NCBI GenBank assembly: GCA_032251145.1 | Contig: JAVVER010000035.1 | Span: forward strand, 1 to 26,642 | Length of the DNA: 26,642 nt | Reading direction: 5' to 3' | DNA from: BRH-c54 sp032251145 | GTDB lineage: Bacteria; Bacteroidota; Bacteroidia; Flavobacteriales_E; Vicingaceae | In this document: positions 15,372 to 26,300 of the stretch, in pieces | Position numbering within the stretch: position 1 is the first letter of the stretch | Layout of the letters: each line of letters begins with the position of its first letter | Notes under the pieces: generated by a model | Seen by the model: only the letters and a program-made list of their open reading frames with translations | Databases searched by the model: none | Told to the model about the DNA's origin: nothing | Translations under genes and position numbers: made by a program

Positions 15372-15379
15372 TAAATTTG
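15372..15379 (+). promoter_or_regulatory. Candidate -7 promoter element for secA
   Basis: TAAATTTG matches TAnnTTTG exactly. Transcription from here would start near 15385-15387 and produce a leader of about 85 bases before the secA ATG, including the whole small ORF at 15399-15470. No TTG is present at the -33 position. Confidence 0.38.
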
Positions 15380-15398
15380 TCGGTTCAACTAAGTCAAT

Positions 15399-15470
15399 AT
15401 GACAGAAAACCAAAGAAATTATTGTTTTGGTAATCATTTTGACAACCAACTGAAAAATAAAATTATATAA
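15399..15470 (+). CDS. Possible 23-codon leader ORF overlapping the secA start
   Basis: An ATG at 15399 opens a 23-codon frame (MTENQRNYCFGNHFDNQLKN, then KII) whose TAA stop at 15468-15470 shares its last base with the secA ATG (TAATG). It begins about 20 bases after the candidate secA -7 element. The overlap could couple secA translation to translation of the leader. The peptide is polar, with no signal or membrane segment, so it does not resemble export-monitoring arrest peptides such as SecM. It could be a chance frame; confidence is low. Confidence 0.3.
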   Translation: MTENQRNYCFGNHFDNQLKNKII

Positions 15471-18400
15471 TGTCAGCAGAAGGATTATTAGGTAAAGTAC
15501 TAAAAACATTTTTAGGAAGTAAAAAAGATAGAGATATAAAAGAATTATCTCCAATTATAGATAAAGTTGCAGCTGTTTACCCTCAGCTAAGTTCATTAAC
15601 CAATGATGAATTAAGAGCAAAAACAACTTATTTCAAAGAAAAAATTAAAGAGAAAACCAGTACACTGGAAAATCAAATTGAAGAATTAAAGCAAAAAATT
15701 GAGACGGATGCATCACTAAGCATTAGCGAAAAAGAAAAAATTTATGCTGAAATTGATGAATTAGACAAACAAGTGCTTTCGTTAATAGAAGAAGCCTTAC
15801 TGGAAATTCAACCCGAAGCTTTTGCAGTAATGAAAGAAACTGCTAGAAGATTTTCTCAACATGAAACCATAGAAGTTACTGCCTCACAAATGGACAGAGA
15901 TATTGCTGCCATTAAAGACAATGTGGAAATTAATGGCGATAAAGCTACTTACTACAATTCATGGTTAGCTGCCGGTTCTGAAATTGTTTGGGATATGGTG
16001 CATTACGATGTTCAGTTAATTGGTGGTTCTGTATTGCATCAGGGAAAAATTGCTGAAATGATGACAGGTGAGGGGAAAACCTTGGTAGGAACATTACCTG
16101 TTTACCTCAATGCATTGGCAGGAAGAGGCGTTCACTTAGTAACTGTAAACGATTATTTGGCAAAAAGAGATAGCGAGTGGATGGCTCCTTTGTTTGAGTT
16201 TCATGGGTTAACAGTTGATTGTATTGACAAGCACCAACCTAATTCTCCTGAAAGAAGAAAAGCCTATTTGGCAGATGTTACTTACGGAACAAACAACGAG
16301 TTTGGTTTTGATTACCTTAGAGACAATATGGCTCGCTCTCCTGAAGATTTGGTACAGAGAAAACACCATTATGCTATTGTGGATGAGGTGGATTCTGTAT
16401 TAATTGATGATGCCAGAACTCCATTAATTATTTCCGGTCCAACACCTAAAGGCGACAAGCATGAATTTTATGAATTAAAACCAAGAGTAGAAAAGTTAAT
16501 GGCTGCACAAAAAGCATTTGTTAACACTGCTTTAACTCAAGCCAAAAAATTACTTGCTCCTGCTATAAACAATGAAAAATTAAGCAAAGAAGCTCTAGAA
16601 GAAGGTGGCTTAGCATTACTTAGAGCTCACAGAGGCTTACCAAAAAACAAAGCCTTAATTAAGTTTTTAAGTGAGCACGGAATAAAAGCTATCTTACAAA
16701 AAACTGAGAACTTTTACATGCAAGACCAAAATAAGGAAATGCATAAAGCCGATGCAGAATTATTTTTTATTATCGATGAAAAATCTAACTCTGTAGAGCT
16801 TACTGATAAAGGCGTTGATTTAATTACAGGAACAGGAGATGACCCTAATTTCTTTATTTTACCGGACATTGGTTCTGAAGTAGCTAAATTGGAGAAAACA
16901 GTAGGAAACGAAAAAGAAAAACTTGCCGAAAAAGATAAAGTAATTCAAGATTACTCTATAAAAGCAGAAAGAATTCATACCATCAATCAATTATTAAAAG
17001 CGTATGCCATGTTCGAAAATGATGTGGAATATGTGGTGATGGACAACAAAGTAAAAATTGTTGATGAGCAAACTGGTCGTATTATGGATGGAAGACGTTA
17101 TTCTGATGGTCTTCATCAAGCAATAGAGGCAAAAGAAAATGTAAAAATTGAGGCGGCAACACAAACGTATGCTACGGTTACACTTCAAAATTATTTTAGA
17201 ATGTACCACAAACTTTCGGGTATGACGGGTACTGCCGAAACAGAATCTCAAGAATTGTGGGACATTTATAAGTTAGATGTTGTTGTAATTCCAACCAACA
17301 GACCTATACAAAGAAAAGACAAAGAAGATTTAGTTTATAAAACTACCAGAGAAAAATACAATGCCATTATTGATGAAATAGTGGCGTTGGTGGAAGCAAA
17401 AAGACCAGTTTTGGTGGGAACAACTTCTGTTGAAATTTCTGAATTATTGGGTAGAATGCTTAAAATGAAAGGCATTAAACATAATGTATTAAATGCAAAA
17501 TTACATCAGCGTGAAGCAGAAATTGTAGCTGAAGCAGGAAAGCCAGGGGCAGTAACCATTGCCACCAATATGGCTGGTAGAGGTACCGATATTAAATTAG
17601 GTGCAGGGGTTAAAGAAGCTGGTGGTTTAGCTATTGTTGGTACAGAAAGACACGATTCTAGAAGGGTTGATAGACAGCTTAGAGGTAGGGCAGGACGACA
17701 AGGTGACCCAGGTTCTTCTCAATTTTTTGTCTCATTGGAAGATAACTTAATGCGTTTGTTCAATTCTGAACGAATCATTAAACTAATGGACAGAATGGGT
17801 ATTGAAGAGGGCGAAGTAATTCAGCACTCTATGGTAAGTAAATCTATTGAGCGTGCTCAGAAAAAAGTAGAAGAAAACAATTTTGGTATTAGAAAAAGAT
17901 TGTTGGAGTATGATGATATTATGAACGCTCAACGTGAGGTGATTTATACCAAAAGAAGAAAAGCGTTGTTTGGCGAAAGATTGGGTGTTGAAATTTCTAA
18001 TATGATTTATGATATTTCTGAAGCCTTGGTAGAAGAAAATCAAGAAATGAGAGATTTCGAGAATTTCCAATTAGACTTAATCAGATATTTATCTATTGAG
18101 AGCCCTGTAGATGAAAAAACGTTCTTAGAAATTAAAGCAGAAGAACTTACAGAAGATATTCATGAGTTAGCTTACAACCACTATTTAAGAAAATCTGAAG
18201 CCTTAGCAGAAACTGCTTTCCCAGTAATTAAAGATGTTTATGAAAACCAAGGAGCAACGTATGAAAATATTTTAGTTCCGATTACTGATGGACTAAAAAG
18301 TTTAAATGTTCCTACACCACTTCAAAAAGCGTATGAAACCAAAGGTAAAGAGTTAGTTAAATCGATAGAGAAAGGGGTAATCCTTGCCATTATTGATGAT

Positions 18401-18808
18401 AACTGGAAAGAGCATTTAAGAGAAATGGACGATTTGAAACAATCGGTTCAAAATGCTGTTCATGAGCAGAAAGACCCCTTATTGATTTACAAATTTGAAG
18501 CTTTTAAATTGTTCCAATCTATTTTGCTAAAAATGAATAAGGAAATTGGCAGCTTCTTAATGAAATGCGGGTTGCCAAAACCAAAAGATGGAGAGATTAA
18601 AGCAAAAGAAGCTACTCCAGCACCAAATTCAGATTTAGATAAATTGGAAACAAGCCGACCAGATAGTGCAGGTAATCCAGCACAACCAAATCAACAAGAA
18701 AAACCAAAAGCTCAACCCGTAAGAGTAGAGAAAAAGGTGGGTAGAAACGATTTATGTCCCTGTGGAAGTGGAAAAAAATACAAACAATGCCACGGAAAAT
18801 TAGAATAA
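15470..18808 (+). CDS. secA: Protein translocase ATPase SecA
   Basis: The 1112-residue product is a complete SecA, longer than the E. coli protein (901) as is usual in Bacteroidota. The extra length lies in a charged coiled-coil-like N-terminal insert (about 55-105) and an insert between about 345 and 475. It shows Walker A (GEGKT, 200-204), the DEVD box (305-308), NMAGRGTDIKLG (about 699) and the helicase motif VI region QLRGRAGRQGDPGSSQ (about 737). After a Pro/Ala-rich linker comes the C-terminal zinc finger, C1096-x-C1098-x8-C1107-H1108. SecA drives unfolded precursors through SecYEG with ATP; every exported protein in this window would depend on it. The 3' end overlaps the acyloxyacyl hydrolase gene by 22 bases, and the start overlaps a small upstream frame as TAATG. 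Confidence 0.98.
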   Translation: MSAEGLLGKVLKTFLGSKKDRDIKELSPIIDKVAAVYPQLSSLTNDELRAKTTYFKEKIKEKTSTLENQIEELKQKIETDASLSISEKEKIYAEIDELDKQVLSLIEEALLEIQPEAFAVMKETARRFSQHETIEVTASQMDRDIAAIKDNVEINGDKATYYNSWLAAGSEIVWDMVHYDVQLIGGSVLHQGKIAEMMTGEGKTLVGTLPVYLNALAGRGVHLVTVNDYLAKRDSEWMAPLFEFHGLTVDCIDKHQPNSPERRKAYLADVTYGTNNEFGFDYLRDNMARSPEDLVQRKHHYAIVDEVDSVLIDDARTPLIISGPTPKGDKHEFYELKPRVEKLMAAQKAFVNTALTQAKKLLAPAINNEKLSKEALEEGGLALLRAHRGLPKNKALIKFLSEHGIKAILQKTENFYMQDQNKEMHKADAELFFIIDEKSNSVELTDKGVDLITGTGDDPNFFILPDIGSEVAKLEKTVGNEKEKLAEKDKVIQDYSIKAERIHTINQLLKAYAMFENDVEYVVMDNKVKIVDEQTGRIMDGRRYSDGLHQAIEAKENVKIEAATQTYATVTLQNYFRMYHKLSGMTGTAETESQELWDIYKLDVVVIPTNRPIQRKDKEDLVYKTTREKYNAIIDEIVALVEAKRPVLVGTTSVEISELLGRMLKMKGIKHNVLNAKLHQREAEIVAEAGKPGAVTIATNMAGRGTDIKLGAGVKEAGGLAIVGTERHDSRRVDRQLRGRAGRQGDPGSSQFFVSLEDNLMRLFNSERIIKLMDRMGIEEGEVIQHSMVSKSIERAQKKVEENNFGIRKRLLEYDDIMNAQREVIYTKRRKALFGERLGVEISNMIYDISEALVEENQEMRDFENFQLDLIRYLSIESPVDEKTFLEIKAEELTEDIHELAYNHYLRKSEALAETAFPVIKDVYENQGATYENILVPITDGLKSLNVPTPLQKAYETKGKELVKSIEKGVILAIIDDNWKEHLREMDDLKQSVQNAVHEQKDPLLIYKFEAFKLFQSILLKMNKEIGSFLMKCGLPKPKDGEIKAKEATPAPNSDLDKLETSRPDSAGNPAQPNQQEKPKAQPVRVEKKVGRNDLCPCGSGKKYKQCHGKLE

Positions 18809-19965
18809 TATCTCTTTTTCTTTTTGGATTTGTTTCTTCCATTTATTCACAAGAAAAAGAAAATCAAAAAAATCTCTTTTTTGAAGGGGAATATGCTGCC
18901 GGAAAAATTATTCCTAATTTTTTCGACAATTTCCCGAAGAATTCCATGCAAAATACGGTGTCTTTTTCTTTAGGAAACCACAGAATAGATACCACAAAAT
19001 GGGAAAGGTATTACAACTTTCCTGAAGTTGGTTTTAGCTTAAATTTTTCTCATTATGGCAATAATCAAATTTTCGGACATCAAGTAAGTTTAGCAAGGTT
19101 TATAGATTTTAGTGTTTTTAATACATCTAAACACAATTATCATCTAAAATTGGGCTTGGGAATGTCTTATTTCAATAAGACTTATCATCCAATTAATAAT
19201 CCTGAAAACATTATTGTTAGTGCTCCTTTCACTTGGGATTTTAGAATTGCGTTGAACAGAGAAATTCTTTCGAGAGATCAATTTTCCTTAAAACTTGGGG
19301 TGGGCTTAGCTCATCAATCTAATAGTCATGTTAATTTACCCAACAAAGGAATGAACTCTTTTTTAATAGGAATTTCAGGACAGTTTTATGAAAACGCAAA
19401 AAAAGAAAGACCTGTAGTTAACAATGAATACAATCGTTCTAAGAAATCATTTGTCAAATTCCGATATGGATTGGGGTACCACGAGCAAAGTGAAAATGAA
19501 GGGCCTGTGCAAGGCATTAACCAACCTGTACATTCTGCTTCGTTAGGTTATGGATATACCATTAATCATCATTCAAAAGTGAGTGTGGGTTTTACCTATC
19601 GGTTTTATCAGCATTATTACAATGATTTATCTGCCAACAGAGGCGAAAAATTAAATGGCGACCCTACTTTGCAAGCATCTAATTTTATTTTATTTGTAAA
19701 CAATGAATTCCTTATGGGGCATGTAGGCTTAGATTTAGAATTAGAATTTAATTTATACAAACCCTATTTTAATTACCACCATCTTTCAAAAGGCGTAATT
19801 TCTACGTTGAGGCAAATTTTATCTACTCGTAAGGGGTTAAATTTCTATGCTAAAAACACCAATACGCTTCCAAAAAGCAATTTGTTTTTAGGCGTTTATG
19901 TTAATACCAATATGGGTATTGCCGATTTTTTAGAATTTAGTTTAGGGTATAATCATAATTTTTAA
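18787..19965 (+). CDS. PagL-like acyloxyacyl hydrolase (outer-membrane lipid A deacylase family)
   Basis: The 392-residue product has a signal peptide (about 1-22, ending SIYSQ) followed by amphipathic beta strands and a C-terminal aromatic residue, as in outer-membrane barrels. The segment LAHQSNSHVNLPNKGMNSF (about 174-192) matches the PagL signature H-x-S-N-x-PN-x-G: His176 and Ser178 fit the catalytic pair. The third catalytic residue of PagL (Glu, 14 after the His) appears as Asn190 if no gap is allowed. PagL enzymes remove the 3-O acyl chain from lipid A. Residues about 220-392 extend well beyond the roughly 170-residue PagL proteins of Proteobacteria, so this is the longer Bacteroidota form. 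I chose the ATG at 18787, which sits right before the signal peptide and overlaps secA by 22 bases; the two are probably co-transcribed. Confidence 0.75.
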   Translation: MPRKIRIISLFLFGFVSSIYSQEKENQKNLFFEGEYAAGKIIPNFFDNFPKNSMQNTVSFSLGNHRIDTTKWERYYNFPEVGFSLNFSHYGNNQIFGHQVSLARFIDFSVFNTSKHNYHLKLGLGMSYFNKTYHPINNPENIIVSAPFTWDFRIALNREILSRDQFSLKLGVGLAHQSNSHVNLPNKGMNSFLIGISGQFYENAKKERPVVNNEYNRSKKSFVKFRYGLGYHEQSENEGPVQGINQPVHSASLGYGYTINHHSKVSVGFTYRFYQHYYNDLSANRGEKLNGDPTLQASNFILFVNNEFLMGHVGLDLELEFNLYKPYFNYHHLSKGVISTLRQILSTRKGLNFYAKNTNTLPKSNLFLGVYVNTNMGIADFLEFSLGYNHNF

Positions 19966-20036
19966 AGTTTTTCTTATATTTTTACTTTACTCCATCAATA
20001 TAATTATAAACGGTTATTACACTCTCAACGGATTAA

Positions 20037-20213
20037 AACCAACATTGTGACAATACCGTAAAAATCTCTTACGTGTTAAATCCGAAATCGAACATGATTT
20101 TGCAAGCTGGAGTTACCAATAGAACATTCACGAATAATTTTGCCGACCTTTCTTCCAACCTATTTTTTATTGGTTTAAAAACAGCCATTACCAACAGGTA
20201 TAGTGATTTTTAA
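20037..20213 (+). pseudogene. C-terminal remnant of an outer-membrane beta-barrel protein gene
   Basis: An open stretch from 20037 to a TAA at 20211-20213 encodes about 58 residues including TVKISYVLNPKSNMILQAG (from about 20055) and NLFFIGLKTAITNRYSDF at the end. This is the pattern of the last two or three strands of an outer-membrane barrel, ending in the required aromatic residue. It resembles the C-termini of Wzi-like and RemB-like Bacteroidota proteins, though the family is uncertain. A stop (20034-20036) closes the frame upstream, and the 70 bases before it contain only short fragments in other frames, so the rest of the gene is lost. The earliest ATG (20094) would leave 39 residues with no signal peptide. 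Confidence 0.6.
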
Positions 20214-20224
20214 ATTCCTGAAAA

Positions 20225-20316
20225 CATAAGTTTTAGTTTTAATTCCTACTTTCTTTCTTAATTTTTATGCAATTTTATAATTCATTGCATCTATCTCGTA
20301 AAACCTAAAACTTATG
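20225..20316 (+). promoter_or_regulatory. Long-range inverted repeat enclosing the start codon of the second A2M gene
   Basis: CATAAGTTTTAG (20225-20236) is the exact reverse complement of CTAAAACTTATG (20305-20316), whose last three bases are the start codon at 20314. With one bulged C (20304) pairing continues for five more base pairs: TTTTA (20237-20241) against TAAAA (20299-20303). Inside lies a second inverted repeat, ATGCAAT (20267-20273) against ATTGCAT (20284-20290). In mRNA this would fold into a stem that hides the start codon. A regulatory role is inference. Confidence 0.5.
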
Positions 20317-23300
20317 CAAAAATTAACGTCCAAATTCAGCTACATTTTTATAGTAGTTTTCCTAAGTGTTTTATTAATTAAATGTTCTTCTCCCACTAGT
20401 GTGTCTGATAATGAGAATACGCGTCAGCCCGTGTTGGTTTATGCCAAAGGAGATGTGTATAAAGATGAATGGAAAGTAGTTGACTCTTTAGAGCAAAACG
20501 GCTTAACCAAATCTGCTCTTGTTGAAGTAGAAAACATTGCCAAAAAAGCTGCTGCTGAAAATAATCATGAGCAAATTATTAAAACACTTATTGTAAAAGC
20601 TAAACTGCAAAGTTATGTAGAAGAAAATGCTTTTGTAAATACCCTAAATGAGTTAGATAGCGTTGCTAAAGTGGCTGAATATCCTTTAAACCCAATGCTT
20701 CATTCTATTATTGGCGAATTGTATTGGATGTATTACCAAAATAACCGCTGGAAATTCTATAACCGCTCGGCTACCACCAATTTCGAAAACAATGATATTG
20801 CTACTTGGGATTTGAAAAAAATTACCACCGAAACCATTAAACACTATCAACTTTCTATTAAAAACATTGATAGCTTGAAAAGAACGCCTATTGAAACATT
20901 TAATGAAATTATTATTGAAAAAAATGCCCGAAGTTACCGTCCATTTTTATACGATTTTTTAGCTCATAGAACTACCGATTTTTTTATGAGTGAAGAACCA
21001 AGCATTACCAAACCAGTATATGAATTTGCATTGGATGATTCTTCTTACATTATGCCTTTTCCTACTTTTTCTAAATTAAAAATTTCATCAAAGGATTCGC
21101 TTTCATTAAAATATTATGCGTTGCAAACCCTGCAAAATCTAACCAATATTCATATTAATGATACCAATCTGAGTGCACTAATTGATATAGAATTGAAGCG
21201 ATTAAAGTTTGTGAAAAGTAATGCAGCTTTCGATAATGCCGACACGCTTTATTATGATGCACTAGCAAAACTATACTTACGTTTTCCTGAAGATACTTCT
21301 ACTGCTGAAGTAGTTTACGAGATGGCAAAAGTCTATCAAGCTCGTGGAAATGCTTTTAACCCCAACGAACCCGAAAAATACAAATGGGATTTACAAACTG
21401 CCATGAACATGTGCAAAAATGCCATTAAAAAATACCCCAACACTTACGGAGCAGATTTATGTAAACAATTGGAAAATGAATTGAACAAAAAATCCCTAAA
21501 CGTAAAAACTGAAACTGCTAATATTCCTAATGAGCCGCTAAAAGCATTGATTTCCTACAAAAATTTAGATTCGGTTTTTCATAAGTTGGTAAAAGTAGAT
21601 TATGACGATTTTAAGAAATGGAACGTGAATAATGATAGCGACAAAAGACTGGAAAAACTACTTGCTTCCAAACTGATTAAAGAATGGAAAACGGCACTGG
21701 TAAATGATGGCGATTACAGAGAACATTCAGGAGAAATAAAAATAGATGCTTTAGATAAGGGTTTTTATGTGTTGCTAACTGCTACAACTGGTGCTTTTCA
21801 TTTTGATAAAGAAGCCGTTGCCCTTTCTTCATTTTGGGTAAGTAATATCAGTTATCTTACACGCAGAAATACCAACGAAGCCATGGAATTTTTTGTGATG
21901 GATAGAAATTCAGGAAAACCATTGCAAGGCGTTTCGGCAAAATTGTATTACCAGAAATACAACTATACGTTCCGTAATTACGAATGGAAATCTTTAGGCA
22001 CTAAAACTACCGATGCCAATGGTTATTTTAAGGTGGATGGCAGTAAGGATTACAGAAATTTTTATGTTGATTTTTCCAAAGGAGATGACCGATTAAATAC
22101 CGAAGACAGTTATTATCAATATAATTATTATGAGGATAATAAAACCCTAACTAGCACTATATTCTTTACTGATAGAGCCATTTATCGTCCGGGGCAGACG
22201 GTTTATTTTAAAGGAATTGTGTTGGAAACTGATGCCAACAAAAACAATAAAATCAAAACTAATTTTAAGTCAACGGTTACTTTTTATGATGTGAATAATC
22301 AGAAAGTGGCTGATTTAAAATTAACTACCAACGAATACGGAACTTTTAGTGGTTCTTTTGTTGCTCCCAACAACGGACTCAACGGACAAATGTACATTGC
22401 TGATAGTTACGGTTCGAAATACATTTCGGTAGAAGAATACAAACGACCAAAATTTGAGGTAAAGTTTGAACCTATAAAAGGTACTTACAAATTAGAAGAA
22501 AATGTAAATGTTGTCGGGAATGCTAAAACCTATTCTGGAGCTGCATTAGATGAAGCTACCGTAACATATCGTGTGGTAAGAAATGCTTCTTTCCCTTATT
22601 GGTGTTATTACCGTTGGGGATATTGGCCTCAATCTGCCGAAATGGAAATTACCAATGGCACCACTACTACCGATGACAATGGTGAGTTTACAATTGATTT
22701 TATTGCCAAAGCCGATAAATCAGTCAATAAAAAATATTCTCCTACTTATTCCTACACTATTTATGCTGATGTAACTGACATTAATGGAGAAACACACAGT
22801 TCCACCACTTATGCGAGAGTAGGTTACAAAGCTCTCAACATTAATATTGGAGTGAACGATAAACTCAACAAAAATGATGTGGATACTATTAATTTTACTA
22901 CTACCAACCTCAACGGTGAATTTGAAGCAGCAACAGGAAATGTAAAGATTTGGGCGTTGAAAATGCCCGCCAAAATTTATAAAAAACGCTATTGGAGCAA
23001 AGGAGATGTTCACTTAATGAGTAAAAATGAATTTGAACAACATTTTCCTATGGATGAATTTGAGGAAGAAAACAATGTGTATAAATGGGAAAAGAATATC
23101 AAAGTTTACGACCATGATTTTAACACCGCTAACAAAAAATCACTTCGTTTGTTTAAGCTGCCAGAATGGAGTTCTGGTTGGTATGTAATAGAAGCCATCA
23201 CCAAAGATAAATTTGGTCAGGAAGTAAAAGAAATCAAGTATTTTAATGTTTTTGGCGAACAAGAAAAACATCCTTCTACCAATGATATTGCTTGGTTTAC

Positions 23301-26300
23301 TCCGCTGAAAATTAATGGCGAGCCAGGCGAAAATGCAACATTTTTAATAGCTACAGCTGCCAAAAATGTAGAAATCTTATACGAAATAGAACATAAAGGA
23401 AAAATTGTTGAGCAAAAACGCATTCAACTAAGTGTTGCTCAGCAAAAAATTAGCATCCCTATTTTAGAAAAGTACAGAGGAAATTTCCACGTGCATTTTA
23501 TGCTAGTAAAACATAACCGACACTTTAATTTTACAAGTACCGTTACTGTTCCGCACACCAACAAACAACTGGATATTGAATTTGAAACATTCAGAAACAA
23601 ATTACTGCCCGGACAAAAAGAAGAATGGAAACTAAAAATTAAAGGCAAAAAAGGAGAAAAAGTAGCTGCTGAAATGGTAGCAGCTTTATACGATGCTTCG
23701 TTAGATGCTTTCCGCCCGAATTACTGGGGATTAAATGTTCATCATTATGATTACAGTCAGCGATATTGGCAAAATAACAATGGTTTTAGCGATAAAAATG
23801 CTCAACTGTTAGCCAAAGATTGGAACCCGTATTTGTATAACCAAAAAGCCATTTATTACGACCAACTCAATTGGTTTGGGTTTAGATATTCTAGATACAA
23901 TTATGAGAATTATATGTCAGTAAATCGTTCTGGAGGAGATTATTTAGATGATGGAATTGAATTGGAAGAAGTAACGTATTATAAAGAGCCTCTTATTAGT
24001 AAGGATGCACCCAAGGGAAAATCATCGCAAAAAAAATATAGAGTTTCTTCAGGAATGGTTAGTAAAGATGAAGATAAAAATATGGATGTTACCACTGTAA
24101 CACAAACATTAGGATTAATTGGAGATGAAAAACTTGCGGAGCAAAAACAAGATGATTCTGGTGGTTTAGATGAAGTAAAAGCCAGAATCAACTTTAATGA
24201 AACTGCTTTTTTCTATCCTCATTTGGAAACCAATGACAAAGGTGAAATCATCATCAAATTTACTATTCCGGAAGCCTTAACCAAATGGAAGTTTATGGGA
24301 TTGGCTCACACCAAAGACTTAAAAACAGGCATGATTTACGAAGAAACGGTTACGCAAAAAGACCTGATGGTTTATCCAAATGCTCCTCGTTTTTTCAGAG
24401 AAAACGATAAAATGACTTTTAGCACAAAAATTACCAACCTTTCTGAAAAAGACCTTGAAGGAGAAGCAAAAATCTTCTTTTATGATGCACTTACTATGAA
24501 ACCAATTTCAGATAAATTGTTAACGAGTAAAGAAACCAATACTTTTACCGCTAAAAAAGGAAAAAGTACATCTGTAAATTGGCAAATTGCTATCCCGGAA
24601 GGTTTTGGAGCCATTACTTACAAAGTAATTGCAAAATCAGGCAACTTTACCGATGGCGAAGAAATGGCTATTCCAGTGTTGACTAACAGAATGTTGGTGA
24701 CCGAATCACTTCCACTGCCAGTTAGAGGAAACGGAACGACCAATTTTAAATTCAATAAATTGTTGGCTTCTGGTTCTTCAAGCACCATGAAAAATCATCG
24801 TTTAACCCTAGAATTTACTTCTAATCCGGCTTGGTACGCCATACAAGCATTGCCTTACTTAATGGAATATCCTTATGAATGTGCTGAGCAAACATTTAGT
24901 CGTTTCTATGCTAATTCTATTGCTACACACATTGCGAACTCTAATCCTAAAATTAAAAATGTATTTGAAAGCTGGAAAAACAGTTCGCCCGAAGCATTTT
25001 TATCTAATTTGGAGAAAAATCAGGAGTTAAAAGCCTTGTTGTTGGAAGAAACTCCATGGGTATTAAATGCTCAAAATGAAGGAGAACGTAAAAAACGTGT
25101 AGGCTTATTATTCGATTTAAACAGAATGAGCAACGAGTTAGGTAGAGCAGAAATGAAACTACAGCAACTGCAAGTATCTAATGGCGGTTGGACATGGTTT
25201 AAAGGCATGCCCGAAAGCAGATACATCACACAACACATTGTAACAGGAATGGGGCATTTAGACCATTTGGGCGTGAAAAATATTCGTGAAGATTATAAAA
25301 CTTGGAATATGGTTAAAAAAGCCGTGTTGTATTTGGATAATCGAATAAGAGAAGATTACGAGTGGCTTTTAAAACATAAGGCAGATATGACTAGAGACCA
25401 GTTGAATTATGAAATTATTCAGTATTTGTATGCTAGAAGTTATTTCTTATCCGATGTTGAAATTAGCTCTAATAATAAAGAAGCATACGATTTTTACATG
25501 AAGCAAGCCAATGATTTTTGGTTTACTAAAAGTCGCTACATGCAAGGAATGATTGCGTTGGCACTCCATAGAAACGGAAAACCTAAAGCAGATTTTAATA
25601 CCGAACAAAATATATTATTGTCTTTAAAAGAAAATGCCATTCAACATGATGAGTTAGGCATGTATTGGAAAGATAACTTGAGCGGTTATTATTGGTATCA
25701 AGCTCCTATTGAAGTACAAGCCTTATTAATAGAAGCTTTTGACGAAATTGCCAACGATACCGAAAGTGTGGAAGCCATGAAAATTTGGTTGTTGAAACAA
25801 AAACAAACGCAAGATTGGCGAACTACCAAAGCTACTACAGAAGCTTGTTACGCTTTATTGCTAAGAGGAACAGATTTGTTGGCAAGCGATGAGTTGGTGG
25901 AAATAAAAGTAGGTAACACGATTATAGATCCCAAAAAAATGGATGATGTAAAAGTAGAAGCTGGAACGGGCTACTTTAAAACTTCGTGGAGCAAAACGGA
26001 AATTAAACCCGAAATGGGAAACATTACCGTTACCAAAAAAGATGAAGGCGTAGCTTGGGGAGCAATGTATTGGCAATATTTTGAACAATTAGACAAAATT
26101 ACTACACATGAAACGCCATTAAAATTAAGTAAAAAACTGTTTGTACAACGCAATACCGATGCAGGAACTGTAATTGAACTGATTAAAGAAGGTACTACGT
26201 TAAAACCCGGTGATAAAATTAAAGTACGTATAGAATTGCGTGTGGATAGAAACATGGAATACGTTCACATGAAAGACATGCGTGCAGCAGGTTTTGAGCC

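Noticed and set aside
18754..18786. Upstream ATG for the acyloxyacyl hydrolase
   Set aside because: It lies in the codons of the SecA zinc finger and places eleven residues ahead of a good signal peptide.
25861..26255. Antisense open frames inside the second A2M gene, and similar ones in secA, pbpC and the first A2M gene
   Set aside because: They show no domain, signal or start context and follow from codon use of the real gene on the other strand.
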